The notes under the pieces: generated by a model
Told to the model about the DNA's origin: nothing
The model's input: the letters and a program-made list of their open reading frames with translations, nothing else
Databases searched by the model: none
In this document: positions 17,299-26,501 of the stretch, one piece after another
How positions within the stretch are numbered: position 1 is the stretch's first letter
How the letters are laid out: each line of letters opens with the position of its first letter
NCBI GenBank assembly: GCA_965243605.1
Contig: CBDEVQ010000025.1
Coordinates: forward strand, 65,313 to 129,312
Direction: 5' to 3'
Source of the DNA: JBMYYR01 sp965243605
GTDB taxonomy: Bacteria; Bacteroidota; Bacteroidia; Flavobacteriales; CAJXXR01
DNA length: 64,000 nt
Translations under genes and position numbers: made by a program

Positions 17299-17817
17299 AT
17301 GAAAAAAATATTAAAATTTAAACATTGGCATCTATTTATATTAATTGTTCTGACTGGAGCTTGGACATCACCAAGTCCATTAAAAGAGGTTATTAATTCC
17401 ATTTCTCTTGTGACATCTTTGATTTGGATTTATGCAATTGGAATTTATGGACAAGAGAAATTGGAATCTCTAAAACTTCCGACTTTGAACACGAAACTCT
17501 TTAAAATTAATATCATTCTATTTCCGATTTTATTGATTGTTTCTTTTCTACTTTTACCTGAACAAACTGCTGAAAATACTAAAGCGGAATTTAATATTCA
17601 AACGATTCTTCTTATTCCGATTTCACTCTATATGTTCTTTGCGCTATTCCAAACAATAGTTTTTTCTTGCAAAACACTTGCAACAATTGAACTGAAAAGA
17701 GAAGTTAAGTTTTCGGAGTATTTAGTGAATTTAATATTAACTCTATTTTTAATAATTGGGGTTTGGATTTTACAGCCGAAAATAACAAAACTGATAATTG
17801 AAACTGAAAATAATTAA
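17299..17817 (+). CDS. Cassette-encoded integral membrane protein
   Basis: 172 residues with four hydrophobic segments at about 10-25 (HLFILIVLTGAW), 30-50 (SLVTSLIWIYAIGIY), 70-90 (IILFPILLIVSFLLL) and 105-125, plus a final one near 147-163 (LILTLFLIIGVWIL). Four to five spans, inner membrane. No catalytic motif or named family. Between two attC-like sites. Confidence 0.75.
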   Translation: MKKILKFKHWHLFILIVLTGAWTSPSPLKEVINSISLVTSLIWIYAIGIYGQEKLESLKLPTLNTKLFKINIILFPILLIVSFLLLPEQTAENTKAEFNIQTILLIPISLYMFFALFQTIVFSCKTLATIELKREVKFSEYLVNLILTLFLIIGVWILQPKITKLIIETENN

Positions 17818-17835
17818 GCGGAATAAAAAGCCTAC

Positions 17836-17969
17836 ACACAACAATGTATAAAAATAATTGCTTAGCTTTAAGCTTAACAAAAGATAGTTGTAAGTTTATT
17901 ACATCTGATTTTCCTGCGGAAAATCTTCACACGTAAACCCGCAACTATTCTTATATCAAACCGTTGTGG
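17836..17969 (+). other. attC-like site (R'' ACACAAC, R' GTTGTGG)
   Basis: 134 bp. ACACAACAATGTATAAAAAT pairs with TATTCTTATATCAAACCGTTGTG, and inside is a hairpin GATTTTCCtgcGGAAAATC. The site at 30115-30247 has the same arms and the same inner hairpin, so the two belong to one subfamily. Confidence 0.8.
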
Positions 17970-17979
17970 TGCATTAAAG

Positions 17980-18270
17980 ATGACAGTAGTAGAAAAAGAT
18001 AGGGTTTATAATTGTGTCATAATTCCAAACGGATATTGGGAAGGTTTTCATCTTGTGTCAAACATTATTGAACAACAACTAAATATTAAGTTCAAGCAGA
18101 AACTTGACGATTTTGATTCCTATTATTGGATATTTAATTTTGAAGGATTGGAAGTTAATCTACATTATCACGAAATGATTGGAGACGTTGAACTATTCGT
18201 AAGCAAGGATAAAAATGAAAATATTCAATTATTAACAAGTCTCTCAGGACAATTAATAAAGCATCTATAA
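17980..18270 (+). CDS. Small cassette protein, 96 residues
   Basis: Starts 11 bp after the R' core. Reads MTVVEKDRVYNCVIIPNGYW to GQLIKHL; compact alpha/beta with strands YYWIFNFEGLEVNLHYH and VELFVSKD. Cytoplasmic. No family recognised. The 88 bp after it (18271-18358) show no convincing attC-like fold. Confidence 0.65.
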   Translation: MTVVEKDRVYNCVIIPNGYWEGFHLVSNIIEQQLNIKFKQKLDDFDSYYWIFNFEGLEVNLHYHEMIGDVELFVSKDKNENIQLLTSLSGQLIKHL

Positions 18271-18358
18271 TACAAACAGTTTACAAAAACGCTTGAAGAC
18301 ACGTACAAGACCCAAATATATGCCCGCATTGTCACGTCACAAATACACCACAATATAA

Positions 18359-18715
18359 ATGGCAGCTAGTTTCCAGAGATACGGACGCCACACAATGGTT
18401 TTATCGGCTTGGAAGTGTTTAAATGCTGAATGTGTCAAACTGTTCATTTACCAACATAATAGGACTGGAACCGAATCTCAATTTAACCGTTTTTTAAACG
18501 GATTACCTAAAGGACCCGATTGGCCAAAATCAATTTTAGAATTAATAGACGGAAAGTCAATTGAAGTAGAAAATCCAGTATCCTCAAAATTCATAAAGAC
18601 CTATTTACAAAGTTTAGAAGCTGAAAATTATGGTCTTGACGAATTAGCTGGAATGAGATTCAGAAAAGCAATTGAATATTTAGTTAAAGATTGGGCGATA
18701 AAGAATACATCATAA
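18359..18715 (+). pseudogene. DUF4145-like fragment
   Basis: 118 residues. AENYGLDELAGMRFRKAIEYLVKDWAI matches the conserved helical stretch of DUF4145 proteins (the R.A.E.L motif). These proteins usually continue for another 80 or so residues and have a longer N-terminal zinc-binding part; here a CLNAEC remains and the frame stops soon after the helix. Probably truncated at the 3' end by fusion to the next cassette, only 10 bp away and without an intervening attC-like site. Confidence 0.6.
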
Positions 18716-18725
18716 AATAAAAAAA

Positions 18726-19178
18726 GTGAATTGGTTTAAAAATAAAATAGAAAAATCGCAATCTGATTTGGCTGAATACGGCAAGTTAAAGCTTAATAAG
18801 AATCGAAACGGATTTGAATGGAATAGGCATGTTAATATGCCAATTTCAAAAGTCTCGATTGAATTAACCATTGAAGTCGAAAATCAAAATGAACCTTCTA
18901 ATGAACAAATTGAGCTGATTAAAGAATTTGAAAAAAGGTGGCAATTCACGAGTCACAAATTGTTCGAATATATGGAAGAGTGTTTTCGCGATTCGAAATG
19001 GGAAAAAGATAAAAATGAATTGCAGAAGATGTATTTCTTGTCTGCTATTGATTTAAAAAGAGAGAATTTTGAATGGTGGATTGTAATGGAACCAGAATTT
19101 GATGTTACTTCTATTTTCAACTTCTTGCCAAGATTCACTTTAAAGAATGACGAAATAATTTGGAGTAATATAAAATAG
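18726..19178 (+). CDS. Cassette-encoded hypothetical protein (copy 1 of 2)
   Basis: 150 residues from a GTG start (MNWFKNKIEKSQSD). Cytoplasmic alpha/beta protein with YGKLKLNKNRNGFEW at the start, a central helix IKEFEKRWQFTSHKLFEYM and NFEWWIVMEPEFDVTS near the end. The layout recalls DUF2262/DUF6985-type proteins but is not assigned. A copy differing at a few residues (PQFD for SQSD, GYV for RHV) lies at 30265-30717, followed by the same type of attC-like site, so the gene plus its site were duplicated. Confidence 0.75.
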   Translation: MNWFKNKIEKSQSDLAEYGKLKLNKNRNGFEWNRHVNMPISKVSIELTIEVENQNEPSNEQIELIKEFEKRWQFTSHKLFEYMEECFRDSKWEKDKNELQKMYFLSAIDLKRENFEWWIVMEPEFDVTSIFNFLPRFTLKNDEIIWSNIK

Positions 19179-19188
19179 AATACGATTT

Positions 19189-19394
19189 GTTAACAATGTT
19201 TATAATTCATTGCTTGTTTTTGTCTACTTACGAAAACCTTTAGACTATTGAAATAAACAATAAAAAATACGAGTCCACTCGGTTATTTAAAAAGATATAA
19301 TTAGTTTTAGTGAAAAATAACTACACTAACAATAACATATAAGCGATATATACGTACCTTTTGGTAAAAAGGTTACTATATACAAGTGTTAGCA
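19189..19394 (+). other. Long attC-like site, common family (R'' GTTAAC, R' GTTAGCA)
   Basis: 206 bp. GTTAACAATGTTTATAATTC at the 5' end; then CGAGTCCACTCG, AGATATAATTAGTTTTAGTG and the inner hairpin ACCTTTTggtAAAAAGGT; 3' arm CTATATACAAGTGTTAGCA. It is highly similar to 30727-30922. Confidence 0.75.
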
Positions 19395-19412
19395 TTCATT
19401 AATAAAATAATT

Positions 19413-19856
19413 ATGAACAAATATTTAATTACACTTCTCGTATTCTTCTTAGGATTGACAAATCTATCTGCACAAGAAGTAACACTGTTTGATAGTGACG
19501 GAGCGGCAAGCGCGTACATTGATTATTCTGAAGATGCTACTATTTTCTTATGGAATGGTACACCTGTAGCTTTTTTGGAAAATGACGGTGGAGATATGTG
19601 TGTGTTTGGTTTTAATGGCAACTTTCTCGGATGGTATGAAGATGGTATAGTTTACGATAAAAGAGGAAATGCCGTAGGTGCGAGAGAAGGTGCTGTAAAC
19701 ATGATTACTCAAATTGAGCCTATAAAAAGTATACAACAAATAACCCCAATTAGACCAATTAGACCAATCACCCCAATTACTCCAATACAGCCTATTTGGA
19801 GCAGTAGTTGGAGTTCAACCTCTTTAACGGAATTTCTATACTCAGGAAAAAACTAA
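19413..19856 (+). CDS. Exported 4-fold beta flower-like protein
   Basis: 147 residues from ATG 19413, which places a signal peptide (YLITLLVFFLGLTNLSAQ) at the N-terminus; an earlier start would sit in the attC-like core. The body has the repeated pattern LFDSDGAASAYIDY, IFLWNGTPVAFLEND, VFGFNGNFLGWYEDG and YDKRGNAVG that I recognise from 4-fold beta flower proteins. The C-terminus is an unusual run of PIRPI/PITPI repeats, then SSSWSSTS. Probably periplasmic or surface exposed; role unknown. It lies 7 bp before the DUF5655 gene, so the two may share a transcript within one cassette. Confidence 0.75.
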   Translation: MNKYLITLLVFFLGLTNLSAQEVTLFDSDGAASAYIDYSEDATIFLWNGTPVAFLENDGGDMCVFGFNGNFLGWYEDGIVYDKRGNAVGAREGAVNMITQIEPIKSIQQITPIRPIRPITPITPIQPIWSSSWSSTSLTEFLYSGKN

Positions 19857-19863
19857 GGGAAGA

Positions 19864-20775
19864 ATGGCGCTATTTAAAATAAAACAACAACTTGAATACA
19901 TAAAAGAAAAGCCTTTCAGATTAGAGAAAGAGATTCAAGACTTAACAGAACAGAACCTAAAGACCGTTTTCGGACTTGACTTTGTAAAATCTGAACTTGC
20001 ACTCAATAATTTCAGACTTGACACATTGGCGTTCGATAAAGAAGCAAATGCTTTTGTAATCATAGAATACAAGCGAGACAAAAACTTTAGTGTAATTGAC
20101 CAAGGATATGCCTACTTGTCTTTAATGCTTAACAACAAAGCAGATTTCATTCTTGAGTTCAATGAAAATTTGGACAAGACATTAAAACGAAATGACGTTG
20201 ATTGGTCTCAATCAAGGGTTTTATTCGTTTCCCCTGCATTTACCAATTACCAAAGAGAAGCTATAAATTTCAAGGACTTACCAATTGAACTTTGGGAAGT
20301 AAAACGATTTGAAAACGAAACAGTTTCTTTTGACCAAATTCAAAAAGCAGGTGCTCAAGAAAGTATAAAAACAATCTCTAAAACGGATAATACAATTGAC
20401 AATGTTGCTAAAGAAATAAAGGTGTATTCGGAGCAAGAGCATTTAGAAAATGTGACCGAAGAAATCAAAGAGCTTTATGAAAAACTCAAAAGTGCAATCC
20501 TAATTTTTGACAACATTGAAGTAAAACCTAAAAAGAAATATATAGCCTTTGTTTCAGGTCGTAATGTTATTGATATTCACCCACAACGAAAAGCACTTAA
20601 AATGTGGCTGAATATGAATATTGGGGAACTTGACGACCCGAAAAACTTAATGAGAGACGTTTCGACAACAGGTCATTGGGGCAATGGAGATTACGAACTT
20701 CAAATCAATTCTGATGATGATTTGGAATACATTTTAAGTCTTGTGAAACAGTCAATTAAAAAGAATAAAAAATAA
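19864..20775 (+). CDS. DUF5655 protein with nuclease-like N-terminus
   Basis: 303 residues, cytoplasmic. The N-terminal third contains RLDTLAFDKEANAFVIIEYKR, with Asp53, Glu68-x-Lys70 and Gln80 (VIDQGYAYL), in the spacing of the PD-(D/E)XK fold as in NucS/DUF91-type proteins. The C-terminal part (about 195-300; YEKLKSAILIFDNIEVKPKKKYIAF... GNGDYELQI) matches DUF5655. Such proteins are annotated as predicted transport proteins or nucleases; nuclease activity is inferred from the motif. It is followed by a clean attC-like site. Confidence 0.85.
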   Translation: MALFKIKQQLEYIKEKPFRLEKEIQDLTEQNLKTVFGLDFVKSELALNNFRLDTLAFDKEANAFVIIEYKRDKNFSVIDQGYAYLSLMLNNKADFILEFNENLDKTLKRNDVDWSQSRVLFVSPAFTNYQREAINFKDLPIELWEVKRFENETVSFDQIQKAGAQESIKTISKTDNTIDNVAKEIKVYSEQEHLENVTEEIKELYEKLKSAILIFDNIEVKPKKKYIAFVSGRNVIDIHPQRKALKMWLNMNIGELDDPKNLMRDVSTTGHWGNGDYELQINSDDDLEYILSLVKQSIKKNKK

Positions 20776-20780
20776 CGAAA

Positions 20781-20847
20781 TGCCAACAATGGGTATAGTG
20801 CATAGCACCCTGCGGGATGCTACGATACCATACCCGAACCGTTAGCG
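20781..20847 (+). other. Strong attC-like site (R'' TGCCAAC, R' GTTAGCG)
   Basis: 67 bp. GGGTATAGTGCATAGCA pairs with TGCTACGATACCATACCC around the loop CCCTGCGGGA; the outer boxes are TGCCAAC and GTTAGCGG. The bulged, imperfect pairing is typical of attC. Confidence 0.85.
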
Positions 20848-20874
20848 GTCATTTGAAACAATAATTCAGAAAGA

Positions 20875-21411
20875 ATGAAAAGTGTGATAGTATTTATATT
20901 AATAGCTTTAGTTTCTTGTGAAACTAAACAGGAACAGAAAAACATTTCGAATGAATCGAGTAGCACCTCACAAACCAATACGTCTATAAATAATAAAGAC
21001 CGTCTGTTTATTCTTAACGAAATTAGAAGCGAAGATTTTGTACAGATCATTACACCTAAAAATTCGGACTTTGAATTACCTGACAGTTCTGCGAAAACAA
21101 AACCTTATAAAAATGGTGATTTTAATGCTGACGGAAAAGAAGATATATTAGTTTCCTTAGGTGCTTGCGGAACAGGAGGCTGTATGTATGGTTTATTTTT
21201 AAACCAATACGATAATTTTTACAAATTAGTTTTTATGGATTATTTGAAGAATGCTGAATTTGAAGTAGAAAAAAATGGTTGTTGGACTATTGGATCATCT
21301 GAAGAACTTGAACCGTATAACCCTTCAAAAATCCAAATAACTACTTTTAAGTTTGACAAAAGCAATTATGAATATGTACTAGACACCACTTTTGTTGATT
21401 ATAATAAATAA
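20875..21411 (+). CDS. Lipoprotein, cassette-encoded
   Basis: 178 residues. MKSVIVFILIALVSC is a lipoprotein signal with the lipobox Cys at 15. After a Ser/Thr/Asn-rich linker (SNESSSTSQTNTS) a compact domain contains NGDFNADGKEDILVSLG, like a calcium-binding FG-GAP-type loop, followed by ACGTGGCMYGLF, which could form a disulfide. Membrane-anchored and exported. No exact family. Confidence 0.75.
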   Translation: MKSVIVFILIALVSCETKQEQKNISNESSSTSQTNTSINNKDRLFILNEIRSEDFVQIITPKNSDFELPDSSAKTKPYKNGDFNADGKEDILVSLGACGTGGCMYGLFLNQYDNFYKLVFMDYLKNAEFEVEKNGCWTIGSSEELEPYNPSKIQITTFKFDKSNYEYVLDTTFVDYNK

Positions 21412-21708
21412 GAATAGATATCAAGATACGCCTTTGGATCAGTTAAAATTCGGGGTGTTTGATAGTAAGTTGTTGAAAACATAGTAAGAAAAGACTTTTA
21501 TTTTTGAAGATTATTGTTTGTAAGTAAAATACAAAAATAAAAGAGAGTTAAATCACGTATTTTTACGTGTACTCAGGTTTTTGTTATATGTTAAATTGCA
21601 CTTGATTTTAGATGGAATCATACAATATGGTTCCATATTTTATTTATATAATGTTATGGTTTTTTAATGAAAAATAACCATTGTATTGCACTTGTGAATT
21701 GCAAAAAA
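21412..21708. other. Non-coding stretch before attC-like site
   Basis: About 300 bp with no open frame of interest. It contains a small dyad CACGTATTTTTACGTG. Otherwise nothing was recognised. Confidence 0.5.
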
Positions 21709-21837
21709 AATACCAGTCCACTCGATTATTTAAAAAGATATAATTAGTTTTAGTGAAAAATAACTACACTAACAATAACATATAAGCGATATAAACGTAC
21801 CTTTTGGTAAAAAGGTCACTATATACACGTGTTGTGG
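21709..21837 (+). other. attC-like site, common family (R' GTTGTGG)
   Basis: CAGTCCACTCGATTATT, AGATATAATTAGTTTTAGTG, AACATATAAGCGATATAAAC, the hairpin ACCTTTTggtAAAAAGGT, and CTATATACACGTGTTGTGG. It precedes the large NTPase gene by 19 bp. Confidence 0.8.
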
Positions 21838-21856
21838 GTCAGCTAAAAAAAAACTT

Positions 21857-24256
21857 ATGAGTAAAAAAGAAACAACAAAAAATAAGACATTCAAAAGTGT
21901 AAAAGACAAACTTGAATTTGTTCAAAAGAGTTGTTATGAAACTGAATTATTCGAAGATTTAGCTGTCCTCTTTAAGCAGAAAGGATTTAACAATGTTAGA
22001 ATTAATCACGGACCAAATGAGTTCGGAAAGGACCTCGTTTTCTCAAGATATGATGAAGACTTTGAAGAAGATAAATGGTATGCAGTAATTGTAAAAAACA
22101 AACCAGCAACTCAAAATGATTTTGTTAAGGGTAATGAAATAGCAAATCAAATTAATGTTGCTCTTTCTGAACCATACACGAATCCAAAAGGCGAGAACAA
22201 AATAGTTTCTAAACTTTTCATAGTTATTAATGGATCGGTTACACCAAATGCTACAAGATTAATTTCCAAATTTATTGAACCAAGCATATTATCAAACATC
22301 AAAATATGGGATTATCAAGCACTTAAGGAACAAATTGAAAGGCATACAAAAGAATCATTTTTAGACAACAATGAACCTTTTTTAAATTTATATATAACTG
22401 AGCAAAAAAAGAGATTGTCAGACATTAGTATATCAAATAATGTATTTGATATGAAGTTTGATGACATTGACCAAATATTTGTGAATGTTCAAACAACTTA
22501 CTCTAGAGAATTAAAAAAGATAAACAATTACATAACGTATGATAAAAGCGATAGTAAGTTTAAAGAGGAAGATATTGAAGGTTCTAATGAAATACTAAAT
22601 TCTAATAAAAACTTTATAATACACGGGATTCCGACTAGTGGTAAAACATTATTTCTAAAAAGGATAGGATTAAAGGCTTTAAATTCAAACAAACCAAAAC
22701 CAAATGCAGTATTCTATTTTGATTTACAAAATCATTCAGCATTAGAAATTGATATTAACGTTTTAATTAAAAATCAGTTTAAAGAGTTAACTAAAGGCGA
22801 GGAATTCGATAAAAGTGAATTTTCAAAAACTATTTTGCTTTTTGATTCAATAGATTTTATTAAAGATTCAGAAATCCGATTATCGATATATCAGCTTATA
22901 GAAGAATTCAGTAAAGAAAATTTGGTCAATAATTATCAAATTATTATTGCTACTAGAAGTTTTAACTTTATACAAAGCCAAGAATTATTCAAAGATTTTA
23001 AGGATTCCGAGCTACTTCCTTTTAACTTTAAACAGGCAATGACCCTTGTAAAAAAAATCATTCCAAACAACAACAGTAAAACAAATAACTTTCTTACTGC
23101 GTTGAAAAACTCAATGCTAAATACCACATTACAGAGAACGCCATTATCTTTAACACTTTTAGCGATATTATATCGTGATGACAAAATTGACTTAAAAGAA
23201 TTACCTGCTAATATATTTTCTCTATACGATCTATTTACTGATGTCTATTTGGATAAATGGGATTCAACAAAAGGTCTTACCCAACTATATAAATATGAGC
23301 AAACTAAAAACATTTTAGCATTCATAGCATTTTACTTGCATAAACTTGGGTGGAATTCAATAAGTCAAGATGATTTAAAAACATTTTTTATTACATTAAG
23401 AGAAAAATATAATTATGATGAATTAAATGATATTGACAACTTCATAGTTCACTTAAAATCAAGAAATGGTGTATTTAACTTTGAGGAAGTTAATAGTTCT
23501 TTTAGCTTTTTCAATCACTATTTCCAAGAGTATTTTGCTAGTTTGTGCATAGAAGATGAAGATGATGAAATTTTAATTGATAATTTTTTTAATAACTGGT
23601 GGAGTAACTCTTTAGTTTTTTACTGTGGTAAAAACCCAAAGAGCAACAAACTACACAAAACAATAATTGAAAAAATTATTCCTATTGATTCAGCACAAAA
23701 AGTTGCTTACATAAATAATCATTCTAAATGTTTGCAAGCTAGTCACGCTATCGCAATTGAAAATAGAACTTCTGTTGTAAACAAGTTAATTGTAGAATTT
23801 GACAGTCTTTTCAAATCGATTTATAAGGAGGCGGAAGAAAATCCAAGTTCTGTAATAAACCAACTACCTTTTGTAAATATAATCAACCAAAGCAAGAGTC
23901 TTTTTGATTCTGTTTTTGGTTCCAAACATATTGCTACCAAAGAAACTATTGAGTTTTTTGAAAAAATATTATTAGATGACAAGAACAACCTTTCCAATAT
24001 TACCAATTACAATATAGCCTATTTTTTAGCTTTTAATAATAATTCTGTTTTCCCATTTGAAATATTCGCTGATTTGATTAAAGATGATATTGTTTGGACT
24101 AGGATACTATATGTTGATGTCAACTTCTTAAAAATGAAAAATAAAATTGATGACAAGAAGTATTTAAGAATAAAAAGAAAAATGAATAAGAATAAATTCC
24201 TAATTCAACATATACTTAAGAATAGTGTCACAGAAAAAAACAAGCTTAAGGAATAA
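21857..24256 (+). CDS. Mrr-like/NACHT-type NTPase, candidate anti-phage STAND protein
   Basis: 799 residues, cytoplasmic. N-terminal domain (about 25-160): FEDLAVLFKQKGFNNVRI, GPNEFGKDLVF with Asp59 and WYAVIVKNK with Lys80, as in Mrr-type PD-(D/E)XK folds, though the residue normally Glu/Gln is Ile78, so catalysis is doubtful. Central NTPase: Walker A GIPTSGKT (257-264), Walker B TILLFDSIDF (about 325-334), IIIATRSF (about 362-369), and TPLSLTLLAILYRDD typical of NACHT/STAND winged-helix regions. The C-terminal 300 residues are helical, a possible sensor. The N-effector/NACHT/sensor architecture matches known defence STAND proteins (Avs and related NLR-like proteins). It is a single-gene cassette, unusually large for an integron-like array. 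Confidence 0.85.
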   Translation: MSKKETTKNKTFKSVKDKLEFVQKSCYETELFEDLAVLFKQKGFNNVRINHGPNEFGKDLVFSRYDEDFEEDKWYAVIVKNKPATQNDFVKGNEIANQINVALSEPYTNPKGENKIVSKLFIVINGSVTPNATRLISKFIEPSILSNIKIWDYQALKEQIERHTKESFLDNNEPFLNLYITEQKKRLSDISISNNVFDMKFDDIDQIFVNVQTTYSRELKKINNYITYDKSDSKFKEEDIEGSNEILNSNKNFIIHGIPTSGKTLFLKRIGLKALNSNKPKPNAVFYFDLQNHSALEIDINVLIKNQFKELTKGEEFDKSEFSKTILLFDSIDFIKDSEIRLSIYQLIEEFSKENLVNNYQIIIATRSFNFIQSQELFKDFKDSELLPFNFKQAMTLVKKIIPNNNSKTNNFLTALKNSMLNTTLQRTPLSLTLLAILYRDDKIDLKELPANIFSLYDLFTDVYLDKWDSTKGLTQLYKYEQTKNILAFIAFYLHKLGWNSISQDDLKTFFITLREKYNYDELNDIDNFIVHLKSRNGVFNFEEVNSSFSFFNHYFQEYFASLCIEDEDDEILIDNFFNNWWSNSLVFYCGKNPKSNKLHKTIIEKIIPIDSAQKVAYINNHSKCLQASHAIAIENRTSVVNKLIVEFDSLFKSIYKEAEENPSSVINQLPFVNIINQSKSLFDSVFGSKHIATKETIEFFEKILLDDKNNLSNITNYNIAYFLAFNNNSVFPFEIFADLIKDDIVWTRILYVDVNFLKMKNKIDDKKYLRIKRKMNKNKFLIQHILKNSVTEKNKLKE

Positions 24257-24262
24257 AGCTGA

Positions 24263-24345
24263 ACGCACAACATTGGCTATAATTAATACGGGTTTTAGTG
24301 CTTAACTCAAAGTTTGTGCATATTTATTAAGTCCACCAAATCTTT
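24263..24345 (+). other. attC-like 5' half without R' end
   Basis: Begins GAACGCACAACATTGGCTAT, AATTAATACGGGTTTTAGTG; similar to the start at about 27945 (AACAATGGTGGCTATAATTA). A matching 3' half is not found before the IS1595 remnant, so the site was probably cut by that insertion. The rest of 24346-24574 holds no gene. Confidence 0.5.
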
Positions 24346-24574
24346 TGATTTGGCTTTAGAACAAATAAAGGTTAATAGGTACAATGATATATCAATAAGA
24401 AATGATTAGTCTTATCACTCCTTAAAACAGGGGTTTTTATCTGTATTTGGGTTGATGTAAATTATTACTTTTGGTCTTTCGATTTTTTAGTTAATAGTTC
24501 TATGATCTTTAATTCAAGACGTCAATTTCTTATTGTAACATTAAATATGTTTATTATTTAATATAAATATAGAG

Positions 24575-25048
24575 TTGTATATTCAAAATTCTAAGAAACT
24601 GATGGGTGAAAAGAAATCTCGAGTGGTTATTGCATTTGAATACCGAGATGGTAAATCTGGTAGGGGTTATGCTAAAGTAATTCAAGATTATAGCTCAAAA
24701 TCACTAAAACCAATTTTTGATGCTCATATCAAGTCAGATGCCAGTATTTTAGCCGATGGATGGAGTGGATACAAGCCATTAATTGAAGAATATCCCAATC
24801 TAAATCAGACTCTATCAGAGAATGGAAAGAATTTTAAAATGCTTCATATACAAATTAGAAACTTTAAGAATTGGCTCAGAGGTGTTCATTCTTATTGTAA
24901 TAAGGAATATTTACAAAAATATATCGATGAATACTTCTTTAGGTATAACAGAAGAAATCATAGAAAGTCCATTTTAGATAAAATTATTGAACGTTTTGTT
25001 CAACATAAACCAGCAATAAGTAAGGATATTAGAATTGTCGAGATTTAA
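24575..25048 (+). pseudogene. IS1595-type (ISXO2-like) transposase remnant
   Basis: 157 residues from an unlikely TTG (ATG at 24605). SASILADGWSGYKPL carries the second catalytic Asp region, HIQIRNFKNWLRGVHSYC and YIDEYFFRYNRRNHRKS are hallmark ISXO2-like segments. The N-terminal zinc ribbon and first Asp motif are missing, and no complete inverted repeats were seen, so it cannot transpose. It lies between the NTPase cassette and the disrupted barrel cassette. Confidence 0.8.
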
Positions 25049-25057
25049 ATGGGTAAC

Positions 25058-25168
25058 CCTATTAAAAGATATAATTAGTTTTAGTGAAGAATAACTAAAT
25101 ACACAATAACATATAAGAGATATAAACTTGCCTTTTAGTAAAAAGGTTATTATATACACGTGTTGTAA
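25058..25168 (+). other. attC-like site, common family (R' GTTGTAA)
   Basis: AGATATAATTAGTTTTAGTG, ACACAATAACATATAAGAG, the hairpin CCTTTTagtaAAAAGG, and TTATTATATACACGTGTTGTAA. The 3' half is the same as at 7861-7927, and the same gene type follows. Confidence 0.8.
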
Positions 25169-25632
25169 GCCATTTGACGATCTACTATGAAAAGATATTT
25201 AATCTTACTAATTTTTATTTCTAATTTCTGTTTAGCTCAAACCGAAAAACAACCTGAATATGAAAAAAATGACTTACGTCTTAATTTAAAACTTCCTCAT
25301 ATAAATCATTTGTCGTTAAAACCAAATGAAAATTTTAGAGATGACCAATTTGGATTTAATGGCTATGGATTAGGTATTGAGTATAGTTATAAAGAGAATA
25401 GGTTTTTAGAAACAAGTTTTTCTTTTGTTCTGACATTCGAATTACCTTTTCCAGCACCTGTTGATAAAGAATACAACAAATCCTTATATTCCTATTTTAT
25501 AAGTACAACGGATAATATTATTCATAAGCGTTTTACTTTTGGGTACGGAATCAATTATTCAGTGAATTATTGGAGTGAATGGTATCGTGATTTAGGAACG
25601 GTTGATATTCCTACAAAATTTGGTAGAAAAAG

Positions 25633-26499
25633 TTAAGCCACTCGTTTAATTTGTTTGTATCTTAATTCTTGTTCTTTTTCGGTAGGTGTTTTGTAGTCTA
25701 GAGTAGAGTGTAATCTAGAGTTATTATACCAGTTCATATATTTAAAGATTTCGGTCTCCAAATGTTTCTTAGATTCAAATGTAATGAGGTAGCATAGTTC
25801 AGTTTTAATTGTTTTAAAAAAAGACTCGGCAACGGCATTATCCCAGCAATTTCCTTTTCTACTCATAGATTGTTTCGCTTTTGTATTTAAGTTAATAATC
25901 TGTTTAAAATCATCACATGTATATTGTACTCCACGATCCGAGTGTAATATAAAGTCATCTTCTATATTTCGATTTAATCGCGCATGTTTCCAAGCTGTAA
26001 TAACAGTATCTGTAGCTGTTAGATTAGAACTTACAGACCACCCTACAACCTTACGGTCTGCTAAATCAATCATTGTAGTTAAATATTGCCAGGTCTGATT
26101 AACTTTGATATAAGTAATATCCGATACCCATACTTTCCCAAGTTCTAATACCTCAAAATTCCGATCTAAATGATTTTCTTCTACTCTATGACTATGATTT
26201 GAGTCCGTTGTATTAGTAAATTTCCTACGTGTCTTAGAATATAGCCCCATTTCTTTCATCAATCTAGAAATATAAGACCTCGAGTAAAAAACACCTTTTC
26301 TCTCTAGAGCTTTTTGGAGTTTAGGAGCTCCGTACAATCCTCTATTTTCTGCATAAACCGCTTGAATAGACTCTTTTAATTCTATTGTGATGCTAGAACG
26401 TTCTATATCTAGCCTACGTTTCCATGAATAATACGCATTAGAACTTATATTTAAAGACTTACACATCTTCTCGACACAATAGGTTGCTGAATATTCCAA
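25633..26499 (-). CDS. IS3-family transposase OrfB (DDE integrase domain)
   Basis: 288 residues. After an HTH-like N-terminal part (ENRGLYGAPKLQKALERKG) the rve-type catalytic core has Asp in WVSDITYIK, Asp in ILHSDRGVQY, and Glu in DNAVAESFFKTIKTEL, with a C-terminal YNNSRLHSTLDYKTPTE. All DDE residues are present. The frame is open upstream of this start to the orfA slippery site at about 26553-26547 (minus strand A AAA AAG), so the working transposase is expected to be an OrfAB fusion. Confidence 0.95.
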   Translation of the reverse strand: MEYSATYCVEKMCKSLNISSNAYYSWKRRLDIERSSITIELKESIQAVYAENRGLYGAPKLQKALERKGVFYSRSYISRLMKEMGLYSKTRRKFTNTTDSNHSHRVEENHLDRNFEVLELGKVWVSDITYIKVNQTWQYLTTMIDLADRKVVGWSVSSNLTATDTVITAWKHARLNRNIEDDFILHSDRGVQYTCDDFKQIINLNTKAKQSMSRKGNCWDNAVAESFFKTIKTELCYLITFESKKHLETEIFKYMNWYNNSRLHSTLDYKTPTEKEQELRYKQIKRVA

Positions 26500-26501
26500 A
26501 A

